Notes under the pieces: generated by a model
The model's input: the letters and a program-made list of their open reading frames with translations, nothing else
Told to the model about the DNA's origin: nothing
Databases searched by the model: none
Program-made: the position numbers and the translations under genes
Source: an uncultured Clostridia bacterium
GTDB taxonomy: Bacteria > Bacillota > Clostridia > Oscillospirales > Ruminococcaceae
Length of the DNA: 64,000 nt
NCBI GenBank assembly: GCA_945910815.1
Contig: CAMDZD010000007.1
Coordinates: forward strand, 1-64,000
Direction of reading: 5' to 3'
Part shown: positions 1 through 7,304 of the stretch, piece by piece
Position numbering within the stretch: position 1 is the stretch's first letter
How the letters are laid out: each line of letters starts with the position of its first letter

Positions 1-54
1 CTCATATCTTTATTTTACTATTTTCCCTTCCTTTTGTCAAGTGGGTCGACTATA
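1..54 (-). repeat. Inverted copy A of a 54-base promoter-bearing repeat
   Basis: Read on the minus strand this stretch matches 20923-20976 (plus strand) at 53 of 54 positions. It holds a consensus sigma-70 type promoter pointing out of the window: -35 TTGACA (40-35), 17-base spacer, -10 TAAAAT (17-12). A GTCGAC palindrome lies just upstream at 45-50. The repeat runs to the window edge, so its gene, if any, lies outside. The type of element is unknown. Confidence 0.75.
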
Positions 55-263
55 ATTGTCTTTTTTTGTCAGGAATCAGCACAATGTTACATGAAATTCA
101 AAAAGAACAGTATTCTCATCTCTATGATATTGCTGTTTCTTCCAAGGATAAGTCGACTTTTCTTGCTTTAGCCCGTTGATTTGCTTTTGTATATTTTTAC
201 GAATCTGATGTTGAAATGATCATTTATAGTCAGATAAATGTTGTGTTAATTTATCGCCAAGTT

Positions 264-422
264 TTATTGTTCTAACACTTGAAATTGTTTATTGATTCTA
301 ATTGTTTTTTTGTCCCAGTTGATGTCTGAAAATCGCAACGCAAAACGTTCACCTTCTCTAATTCCAAGATTAATTTCTAAATAATAAGCAGTTATTAAAT
401 TAGTTGACTTTAATCTCTTTTC
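264..422 (-). pseudogene. Remnant of a tyrosine recombinase (integrase) catalytic core
   Basis: The minus strand is open for about 52 codons. It reads like the box-I region of phage-type integrases: a hydrophobic helix, then GIREGER (compare G-L-R-x-G-E, which holds the first catalytic Arg), then FALRFSDINWDKKTIRINKQ. Both sides are closed by stops, with no start codon and no room for the rest of the enzyme. It is therefore a decayed fragment. Its position beside a 3' tRNA-Leu fragment fits the end of an integrated element. The family call rests on motif recognition only. Confidence 0.6.
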
Positions 423-510
423 TTATAAATTCGCAAAAATATTTCTAACTCACAGTAAACTCACAAATCAAAATAAAACAACGTAAAATAGCCAAAACAT
501 CAACAAAATA

Positions 511-568
511 TAGGGACTTAAAATCCCTCAGTAGCAATACCGTACCGGTTCAAGTCCGGTCAGCGGCA
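511..568 (+). tRNA. 3' fragment of tRNA-Leu(UAA), probable attachment site
   Basis: The anticodon arm (stem AGGGA/TCCCT at 512-516 and 524-528, loop CTTAAAA, anticodon TAA) is followed by a long class-II variable arm and a T arm (ACCGG, TTCAAGT, CCGGT). The 3' acceptor strand CAGCGGC and discriminator A end at 568. The 5' acceptor strand and D arm are absent; the preceding bases are AT-rich and unrelated. This is the classic footprint of integration into a tRNA gene, so it is not expected to be a working tRNA. The element would lie to the left and the chromosome to the right. Confidence 0.75.
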
Positions 569-576
569 TAATTTTG

Positions 577-630
577 AATATCACTTAAAACAGCTGTTAT
601 ATGTTGTTTTAAGTGATATTTTTTGTTTTT
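577..630 (+). terminator. Strong intrinsic terminator after the tRNA fragment
   Basis: A perfect 16-bp stem (577-592 with 605-620) and a 12-base loop are followed by a T-rich run. It probably terminated the original tRNA-Leu transcript. Confidence 0.8.
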
Positions 631-714
631 TTAAAATAAATATGTTTTAAATGTTTATCTTGTATTGTCCTTTTTTGTTCTTTGCTTTACCTCTTATAAA
701 CTCACTAAAATATC

Positions 715-774
715 AAAAAAGTTCAGCTTTTGCTGAACTTTTTCGACAGTCTGGCGGATAGCAATTGCTATCCG
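715..774 (-). terminator. Terminator region downstream of copA
   Basis: Two hairpins follow the copA stop on the minus strand. The first is a perfect 20-base palindrome (755-774). The second has a GTTCAGC/GCTGAAC stem (715-743), a four-base loop and U-runs on either strand, so it could terminate in both directions. Confidence 0.75.
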
Positions 775-783
775 TTTTATTAT

Positions 784-3282
784 TTATGATATTTCGGTTA
801 CTGTATAATCCTTGTCCTCAACAGCTTTTCTGAGAACGTCATCGGAAACAGCACTGTTAAGTTCAACAACAGCCGTACCCTTTTCGTGACTTACATCGGC
901 ACTCTCAACAGCTGGAATTGCTTCAAGAGCCTTTTTAACAGTAGATTCGCAGTGACCGCACATCATACCATCAATTCTGATAATTTTTTTCATAGAAACT
1001 TTTTTCCTTTCTGATTTTGATTTTATTTTCTTATCCTTTGCTGAATTGTGAATATCAAACAAATTCAGTCTCAAGGCATTTGAAACAACGCAGAAACTTG
1101 ACAGACTCATTGCAAAAGCTCCGAACATAGGATTAAGCTTGAGTCCGAAAAGCGGTATAAACAAGCCCGTTGCAATCGGTATTCCTATAATATTATATAT
1201 AAAAGCCCAGAATAAATTTTCGTGAATATTTTTCAAGGTTTTACGGCTAAGTCTTATTGCTGACGGAATATCCCTGACACGGCTTTTCATCAGTACGACA
1301 TCAGCGGAATCTATTGCAATATCAGTGCCGTTTCCTATTGCGATTCCAATATCAGCTCTTGCAAGTGCAGGAGCGTCATTTATACCGTCACCGACCATAG
1401 CAACTCTGCCCTGTTTTTTAAGATTTCTGATAACATTTTCCTTACCGTCCGGAAGGACGCCTGCAATAACTTCGTCCGCACCTATCTGATTTCCGATAGC
1501 TTTTGCAGTACGCTGATTATCGCCTGTAAGCATTACGACACGTATTCCCATATTATGAAGTTCTCTGACAGCCTCCGCAGAATCTTCCTTTATAACGTCT
1601 GCAACAGCTATTATGCCAATAAAGATATTATCCTTGCAGAAAAACATAGGAGTTTTTCCCTGTTCGGAAAGCTTTTCGGAAGTTTTTCTGATTTTATCGG
1701 GAATTTCAGTCTTTGAGCTTATAAAATTAAAATTCCCTCCAACCACTTCTGAATTGTTTATAACAGCTGTAAGACCGTTTCCGGCAAATACTTTGAAATC
1801 AGATACTTCCTGCGGTTCAATTTTTAATTCTTCTGCTTTTTTCAATACGGCAAAAGCTAAAGGGTGTTCGCTTTTTTTCTCAAGTGATACAGCCATTGAA
1901 AGAAAATTACTTTCGGAAAAGCCGTCTGCCGTAATTATATCGGTAACCTCGGGCTTGCCCATTGTAACCGTACCTGTTTTATCAAGGGCAACTATATTTA
2001 TTTTACCTGTTTCCTCAAGGGATTCGGCTGTTTTGAAAAGTATTCCGTTTTTAGCTCCGACACCGTTTCCGACCATTATTGCAACGGGAGTTGCAAGACC
2101 TAATGCACAGGGACAGCTGATTACAAGAACAGATATTCCCCTTGCAAGAGCAAATCCGAAACTTTCTCCGGCAATAAGCCATACTATAAGTGTAATAACG
2201 GCAATTGCTATTACAGCAGGTACGAAAATTCCTGAAACTTTATCCGCAATTTTTGCAACAGGTGCTTTTGTAGCCGAGGCATCACTCACCATTTTTATAA
2301 TTTGCGAAAGAACCGTATCTTCACCGACTTTAAGAGCCTCACACTTTATAAATCCCGATTTGTTTATAGTTCCGGAAGATACATAATCACCCTCTGACTT
2401 GTCTGCCGGTATGCTTTCACCGGTGAGAGCCGATTCATCGACAGCACAGTTTCCGTCAATGATTACTCCGTCAGCAGGAATATTTTCTCCTGAACGTACA
2501 ACAAATACATCACCTTTTCTGATATTTTCAACGGGTACTGAAAATTCCTTTCCGTCACGGATAACAACAGCATTTTTCGGAGCAAGTTTCATCAGACTTT
2601 TAAGAGCATCTGTAGTTTTTCCCTTTGAACGTGCCTCAAGAGTTTTTCCGACAGTAATCAGGGTTAAAATCATTGCCGATGATTCAAAGTAAAATTCGTG
2701 CATAAGGTGCATTAAATGCTGACTGTTTCCGTCAAGCTGTGCGGAAGTCATAGCAAAAAGAGCATAAAGACTGTATACAAATGATGCTCCCGAACCAAGT
2801 GCAACGAGAGTGTCCATATTCGGCGAACCGTGAACTGCACCTCTGAAACCGCTTATAAAGAACTTTCTGTTTATAAACATTATGATTACAGTCAGCAGAA
2901 GCTGTATTATTCCTATTGCAATGTAGTTTCCGTCAAGGAACGGCGGAAGATACCACCCCCACATAGCATATCCCATTGAAAAATACATCAGCACCACAAG
3001 AAATATCACTGACCATACAAGGCGGTTTTTAAGTTCGTGAGTTTCCCTGTCAGCAGGAATATCATCGGATTTGACTTTCTCACTGTTTTTCGGAAAAGCT
3101 CCGTATCCTGCCTTTTCGACTGCTGATATAATATCCTTTTCCGAAGCTGTTCCCTCGACTCCCATAGAATTTGTAAGCAGATTTACAGAACACGATGTTA
3201 CGCCATCAACAGCCGATACAGCTTTTTCAATTCTTGTACTGCAAGCCGTACAGCTCATACCGGTTACATTATACTGTTTCAA
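784..3282 (-). CDS. copA: Copper-exporting P1B-type ATPase with a C-terminal CopZ-like domain
   Basis: This is a membrane pump that uses ATP to move Cu(I) out of the cytoplasm. An N-terminal heavy-metal-associated domain has GMSCTAC (Cys 11 and 14). The transmembrane core has CPC near residue 388, the DKTGT phosphorylation site near 432 and GDGIND near 628. A second heavy-metal domain of about 69 residues (GMMCGHC) begins at internal Met 764 and looks like a fused CopZ chaperone. An upstream in-frame GTG at 3291 lies inside the ribosome site (AGAGGTGA), so the TTG at 3282, five bases after it, is the better start. It lies directly downstream of csoR and shares its copper-regulated promoter. 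Confidence 0.95.
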   Translation of the reverse strand: MKQYNVTGMSCTACSTRIEKAVSAVDGVTSCSVNLLTNSMGVEGTASEKDIISAVEKAGYGAFPKNSEKVKSDDIPADRETHELKNRLVWSVIFLVVLMYFSMGYAMWGWYLPPFLDGNYIAIGIIQLLLTVIIMFINRKFFISGFRGAVHGSPNMDTLVALGSGASFVYSLYALFAMTSAQLDGNSQHLMHLMHEFYFESSAMILTLITVGKTLEARSKGKTTDALKSLMKLAPKNAVVIRDGKEFSVPVENIRKGDVFVVRSGENIPADGVIIDGNCAVDESALTGESIPADKSEGDYVSSGTINKSGFIKCEALKVGEDTVLSQIIKMVSDASATKAPVAKIADKVSGIFVPAVIAIAVITLIVWLIAGESFGFALARGISVLVISCPCALGLATPVAIMVGNGVGAKNGILFKTAESLEETGKINIVALDKTGTVTMGKPEVTDIITADGFSESNFLSMAVSLEKKSEHPLAFAVLKKAEELKIEPQEVSDFKVFAGNGLTAVINNSEVVGGNFNFISSKTEIPDKIRKTSEKLSEQGKTPMFFCKDNIFIGIIAVADVIKEDSAEAVRELHNMGIRVVMLTGDNQRTAKAIGNQIGADEVIAGVLPDGKENVIRNLKKQGRVAMVGDGINDAPALARADIGIAIGNGTDIAIDSADVVLMKSRVRDIPSAIRLSRKTLKNIHENLFWAFIYNIIGIPIATGLFIPLFGLKLNPMFGAFAMSLSSFCVVSNALRLNLFDIHNSAKDKKIKSKSERKKVSMKKIIRIDGMMCGHCESTVKKALEAIPAVESADVSHEKGTAVVELNSAVSDDVLRKAVEDKDYTVTEIS

Positions 3283-3293
3283 GAAAATCACCT

Positions 3294-3602
3294 CTATTTC
3301 ATAAGTTTCTGAAGTGTTTCAACAAGTTCATCGATTATTTCATCTTTTCCGTTTCGTATATTATCCGCAACGCAGGTGCGGATATGATTTGCAAGAAGTT
3401 CTTTATTGAACGAATTAAGGGCAGAATTTACTGCTGAAACCTGTATAAGAATATCAGTACAGTATGCATTTTTTTCAACCATACCTTTTATTCCTCTTAT
3501 CTGTCCTTCTATACGGTTAAGACGGTTAATAAGTTTTCTGTATTCATCTTCGGAACGCTTTTTAGTTTTTTTACAGCATTCACATTCTTTGAAATCTTTC
3601 AT
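3294..3602 (-). CDS. csoR: Copper-sensing transcriptional repressor CsoR
   Basis: A 102-residue all-helical CsoR/RcnR family repressor that releases DNA when it binds Cu(I). The copper ligands are visible as Cys48, His73 and Cys77, with the spacing of characterised CsoR proteins. The N-terminus also has a Cys-rich CECC patch (residues 7-10). The ATG at 3602 follows GGGGGTGATGAT; a longer in-frame reading from 3698 would start upstream of the promoter and is rejected. It is first in the csoR-copA operon and probably binds the palindrome in its own promoter. Confidence 0.93.
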   Translation of the reverse strand: MKDFKECECCKKTKKRSEDEYRKLINRLNRIEGQIRGIKGMVEKNAYCTDILIQVSAVNSALNSFNKELLANHIRTCVADNIRNGKDEIIDELVETLQKLMK

Positions 3603-3620
3603 ATCATCACCCCCAATAGC

Positions 3621-3649
3621 ATTATATACCCTATGGGGGTATTTGTCAA
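3621..3649 (-). promoter_or_regulatory. csoR-copA promoter with an embedded CsoR operator
   Basis: On the minus strand a perfect TTGACA (3649-3644), 17-base spacer and TATAAT (3626-3621) contain the GC-rich palindrome ATACCCCCATAGGGTAT (3642-3626), a textbook CsoR box. The operator fills the spacer, so a bound repressor would block RNA polymerase directly. Confidence 0.9.
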
Positions 3650-3701
3650 GAGGTTTTTTATTTATTTTATTTTTAACGCAACGGCAAAAAATATTCAAAA
3701 A

Positions 3702-3727
3702 AATTCCGCCCTTTGAAAGGCGGAATT
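3702..3727 (-). terminator. Intrinsic terminator of the 3738-4448 gene
   Basis: A nine-bp stem (AATTCCGCC/GGCGGAATT) is followed on the minus strand by a run of T. Confidence 0.8.
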
Positions 3728-3737
3728 AATAATATTA

Positions 3738-4448
3738 TTATAATTCTGGTTCGTCTGACGGTTCAGAGGGTTCATCTGACGGAATGGGGTCGGGTTCTGA
3801 ATAAGGAGGGTCAACGTCAGACGGTTCATCTATAACAGGCGGGTCTGTTACTTCAGGAACGTCCGGTTCATCATATGAAGTATCAGGCACATCAGGTTCT
3901 GAATATTCCGGTGCAGTCGGTTCGGAGGGTTCATCAGTTTCAGAAGTTTCCGGCTGTTGGGGTTCGGGTTCATAAGACTGTGGGGGTTCAGTATAAACAG
4001 GTTCCTCATAATGTTCAACAGCCTGTGTTACAGTCTGGTTTGAATTATAATTGTAGCTGTTATATCCGGGCTGACCGGTGGGAACGGCATAACCTGTATA
4101 AACATATCCCTCATTTGTAGTAAATATTTTATCGACATAGTGGACTTTCGGGTAAGTTACCTGCGTATTTGCAGTAGTTACCTTTGAATCGTTTTTCTTT
4201 CCGGAGGAATCAGCAGAAGTTGTAACAACAACGCCGTTAAGTTCATCGCCGTAAGGTGAATTTTTTCCGTCAGAATCCATAAGTCCCGCACGTCCCATTC
4301 CTGAAATAACCTTTTCGGACGGAGTTATAGGGAACATCACGAAAAACATCAGTATAATAAAGGTAAGTATAATAAATATACCGCAGGATATAACAGTAAG
4401 GCGGGTAGATTTTGAAAGATTTCCGAAAAATTCCTTAAATTTATACAT
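3738..4448 (-). CDS. Membrane-anchored protein with a Pro/Glu/Ser/Thr-rich tail
   Basis: A 236-residue protein of unknown function. A short basic N-terminus (about 1-18) is followed by one strong membrane helix (about 19-42, ending LMFFVMFPI). A polar linker and an acidic, proline-rich, low-complexity tail (about 145-236, many EPSEP, EPDVP and TDPP units) follow, with no transmembrane segment. This suggests a type II membrane protein with an extended extracytoplasmic stalk in the cell wall. It has its own promoter and terminator and is not clearly linked to the copper or sulfur genes beside it. The tail will give spurious hits to other low-complexity proteins. Confidence 0.75.
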   Translation of the reverse strand: MYKFKEFFGNLSKSTRLTVISCGIFIILTFIILMFFVMFPITPSEKVISGMGRAGLMDSDGKNSPYGDELNGVVVTTSADSSGKKNDSKVTTANTQVTYPKVHYVDKIFTTNEGYVYTGYAVPTGQPGYNSYNYNSNQTVTQAVEHYEEPVYTEPPQSYEPEPQQPETSETDEPSEPTAPEYSEPDVPDTSYDEPDVPEVTDPPVIDEPSDVDPPYSEPDPIPSDEPSEPSDEPEL

Positions 4449-4480
4449 TACAAAACGCTCCTGTAAAACAATATGGTTTT

Positions 4481-4509
4481 ATTTTAATACAAAATTTGTC
4501 ATATGTCAA
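4481..4509 (-). promoter_or_regulatory. Promoter of the 3738-4448 gene
   Basis: Minus strand TTGACA (4509-4504), 17-base spacer, TAAAAT (4486-4481), about 30 bases before the start codon. Confidence 0.75.
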
Positions 4510-4554
4510 TAGAAAATCCTACAAAAAAATGCCTTTAAATATTCTGAAATTTGT

Positions 4555-5484
4555 TTATTCATCAAAAAGAGGCGTTGAAAAATATCTTTCGGCAGTATCG
4601 GGGAGGACAGTGACAACAGTTTTTCCCTTTCCGAGTTTTTTGGCGAGCTTAATTGCAGCCGCAACGTTAGTACCGCTTGAAATTCCGCACATAATGCCTT
4701 CAAGTCTTGACAAGTCCCTTGCAGTATTGATAGCTTCGTCATCGGAAACTATATAGATATTATCATAAATATTCATATTAAGATTTTTCGGAATAAGACC
4801 GTCGCCGATACCCATCTGAAGATGAGTTCCGATGTTTCCGCCTGCAAGAATAGCAGCGTTTTCGGGTTCGACAGCCCATATTTCAATATCAGGATTATGA
4901 GCCTTTAATACTTCTCCTATACCGCTTATTGTACCTCCCGTACCTATTCCGGAACAGAAACCGTGGATTTCCTTTCCGACCTGTTCAAGGAGTTCAACAC
5001 CGGTATGATACTTATGCACTTGCGGATTTGCAGGATTTTCAAACTGCTGAGGAACATATACATTAGGATTTTCCTCTTTCATACGGAGAGCCGTTGAAAC
5101 ACATTCATCAATACAGTCGCCTATATTTCCGGAATCGTGGATAAGCATAACTTCAGCACCGTAATGCCTGACAAGTTTTCTTCTCTCCTCACTTACGGAA
5201 TCGGGCATAATAATTATAGTTCTGTAACCTCTTACGGCACCGACAAGGGCAAGACCAATTCCCTGATTACCGCTTGTAGGTTCAACTATTACAGTATCTT
5301 TATTTATAAGTCCCTTTTTTTCGGCATCGCAAATCATATTGTAGGCGGTTCGTGTCTTGATTGAACCGCCCACGTTAAGACCTTCAAACTTAACAAGAAT
5401 TTCAGCAGAATTTTCATCAGTCATTCTGTTAAGTCTTATAACGGGAGTGTGACCGATTACATCTAAAATATTGTTATATATCAT
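4555..5484 (-). CDS. cysK: PLP-dependent cysteine synthase family protein
   Basis: A 309-residue fold-type II PLP enzyme of the O-acetylserine sulfhydrylase family, expected to make cysteine from O-acetylserine and sulfide. Visible motifs are the PLP-lysine region GGSIKTRTA (classical enzymes have GSVKDR, so the Asp is Thr here), the TSGNQGIGLA loop, the phosphate-binding GTGGTISG and the C-terminal GISSGTN. The changed lysine motif leaves open a related substrate such as cystathionine-type chemistry. It follows metY by 12 bases in the same leftward operon. A second synthase at 36243 is divergent, so the two are not recent duplicates. Confidence 0.85.
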   Translation of the reverse strand: MIYNNILDVIGHTPVIRLNRMTDENSAEILVKFEGLNVGGSIKTRTAYNMICDAEKKGLINKDTVIVEPTSGNQGIGLALVGAVRGYRTIIIMPDSVSEERRKLVRHYGAEVMLIHDSGNIGDCIDECVSTALRMKEENPNVYVPQQFENPANPQVHKYHTGVELLEQVGKEIHGFCSGIGTGGTISGIGEVLKAHNPDIEIWAVEPENAAILAGGNIGTHLQMGIGDGLIPKNLNMNIYDNIYIVSDDEAINTARDLSRLEGIMCGISSGTNVAAAIKLAKKLGKGKTVVTVLPDTAERYFSTPLFDE

Positions 5485-5496
5485 CGGAGAAGCTCC

Positions 5497-6765
5497 TTAT
5501 ATAACGGCAAAAGCCTGTTCGAGGTCGGCAATTATATCCTCAACGTTTTCGAGACCAACTGAAAGGCGAATCATTCCGGGGTCAATTCCGGCAGAAACAA
5601 GCTGTTCTTCGCTGAGCTGTCGGTGAGTAGCGGAAGCGGGATTAAGAACACATGTTCTTATATCAGCAACATGAACTTCATTTGAAGCAAGCTTCAGAGC
5701 GTCCATAAACTTAACAGCAGTTTTTCTTCCGCCCTTTACCGAAAAGCTTATAACTCCGGCAGTGCCGAGAGGGAGATATTTTTCGGCAAGCTTGTGATGA
5801 GGGTCGCTTTCAAGACCGGCATATCTGACTGAAATAACTTTTCCGGTTGACTGAATATATTCTGCAACTCTGAGGGCATTTTCGCAGTATCTCGGCATTC
5901 TTACGGCAAGGGTTTCAAGTCCGAGGTTTAACAGAAACGAACTGTTTGCAGACGGATAACAGCCGAAATCACGCATTAACTGCATTCTTGCCTTGGTGAT
6001 GTAAGGAGCGTCGAGATATTTTTCGGTATAGACAATTCCGTGATAACTTTCATCGGGTTCGGTAAGACAGGGGAATTTTCCTGATTTTTTCCAGTCAAAC
6101 TTTCCGCTGTCAACGATAACTCCGCCGACCTGAACGGCGTGACCGTCCATATATTTTGAAGTTGAATGTATAACGATATCAGCACCCCATTCGATAGGTC
6201 TGCAAAGATACGGCGTAGCGAAAGTATTGTCGATAACAAGGGGGATTCCCTCTGAATGTGCGATATCCGCCCATTTTTCAATATCAAGAACGGTAAGGGC
6301 GGGATTTGCAATAGTTTCACCGAAAAGCAGTTTTGTGTTCGGCTGAATGGCTTTTCTGATTTCGTCTTCACCGGCATTAACGTCAACAAAAGTACATTCT
6401 ATTCCCATTTTCCTGAATGTGAACGCAAGAAGGTTGAAAGTTCCGCCGTATATAGATGAGCTTGAAACAATATGGTCACCGGCACTGCATATATTGAGTA
6501 CGGCAAGCATAGTTGCAGCCTGACCTGACGATGTACACATTGCACCGGCTCCGCCTTCAAGAGCAGATATTTTCTTTTCGACAGCATCAGTAGTAGGATT
6601 TTCAAATCTGGAATAAATCATTCCGAGAGTAGGGTCATCGAATACATCAGCGACAGCATCGGTTGAATTATATACATAAGTGGTACTCTGATATATAGGC
6701 ATAACTCTGGGTTCGCCGTTTTTCGGAGAGTAACCTTCGTGAAGAACTTGTGTTTCGATTTTCAT
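5497..6765 (-). CDS. metY: O-acetylhomoserine sulfhydrylase
   Basis: A 422-residue Cys/Met-metabolism PLP enzyme (fold type I) that makes homocysteine from O-acetylhomoserine and sulfide. Motifs include the YSRFENPT active-site segment, SSGQAA, and HSTSKYMDGH with the PLP lysine. The length is typical for MetY rather than for shorter gamma-synthases. It sits between the adenosyltransferase gene and cysK, 12 bases from cysK, giving a sulfide-to-amino-acid pair. A second, diverged homologue is at 37766. Confidence 0.9.
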   Translation of the reverse strand: MKIETQVLHEGYSPKNGEPRVMPIYQSTTYVYNSTDAVADVFDDPTLGMIYSRFENPTTDAVEKKISALEGGAGAMCTSSGQAATMLAVLNICSAGDHIVSSSSIYGGTFNLLAFTFRKMGIECTFVDVNAGEDEIRKAIQPNTKLLFGETIANPALTVLDIEKWADIAHSEGIPLVIDNTFATPYLCRPIEWGADIVIHSTSKYMDGHAVQVGGVIVDSGKFDWKKSGKFPCLTEPDESYHGIVYTEKYLDAPYITKARMQLMRDFGCYPSANSSFLLNLGLETLAVRMPRYCENALRVAEYIQSTGKVISVRYAGLESDPHHKLAEKYLPLGTAGVISFSVKGGRKTAVKFMDALKLASNEVHVADIRTCVLNPASATHRQLSEEQLVSAGIDPGMIRLSVGLENVEDIIADLEQAFAVI

Positions 6766-6794
6766 TTTCCAAGGTATTCCTTTCGTAAAAAAAA

Positions 6795-7304
6795 TTAATA
6801 TTCAATTCCCATTCGGGCTTTAATTCCACTGCTGTAAGGGTGTCTGATACAGGCAATTTCGCTTATATAGTCGGCAAGCTCAAGAAATTCGGGAGCGGGA
6901 TTTCTTCCGGTGAGAATAAGTTCCGTATCGGGATTCTTGTTTTTTATGAGTGAAAGTGCAAGAGAGACGTCAAGCAGACGGCAGTTATAAGCGGAAAAAA
7001 ATTCATCAAGAACAATTACATCATAGCCGGAGGAGAAAGCCTCTCTAAGCATATTATTATGGCACTGTGTTATTTCCGATTTGTCTTTTTCTGTCATATT
7101 AAAGGAAAAACCGTAATTTCTGTCACAGCTCCTCACGGTAATTTCGGGGATATATTCAAGTATTCTCAATTCCGATGAGTAATTGCCTTTCATAAGCCTT
7201 GCGAAAAAGACTTTCATTCCCGCACCTGCCGAACGTACAGCAAGACCGGTGGCGGAAGTGGTCTTGCCCTTTCCGTCACCGCAGTATATGTGTATAAGTC
7301 CCAT
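6795..7304 (-). CDS. cobO: Cob(I)alamin adenosyltransferase, CobA/BtuR family
   Basis: A 169-residue P-loop protein with GDGKGKTT at residues 9-16, the CobA/BtuR/CobO Walker A motif. It moves an adenosyl group from ATP to cob(I)alamin. VIVLDEFFSAYN has the layout of the family Walker B region (usually VLDE). It is a little shorter than the E. coli enzyme (about 196). Its ATG overlaps the stop of the GH5 gene as TAATG, so translation is coupled to a secreted endoglucanase, an odd partnership. No other cobalamin gene is present here. Confidence 0.85.
   Translation of the reverse strand: MGLIHIYCGDGKGKTTSATGLAVRSAGAGMKVFFARLMKGNYSSELRILEYIPEITVRSCDRNYGFSFNMTEKDKSEITQCHNNMLREAFSSGYDVIVLDEFFSAYNCRLLDVSLALSLIKNKNPDTELILTGRNPAPEFLELADYISEIACIRHPYSSGIKARMGIEY

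Noticed and set aside
60..260. Possible further minus-strand coding remnant left of the integrase fragment
   Set aside because: About 45 open codons exist but show no family motif, so it cannot be supported as a gene fragment.
1613..2386. 257-codon plus-strand reading frame opposite copA
   Set aside because: It lies wholly inside a certain gene, has no ribosome site, and its protein has no recognisable motif; it is a shadow of copA codon use.
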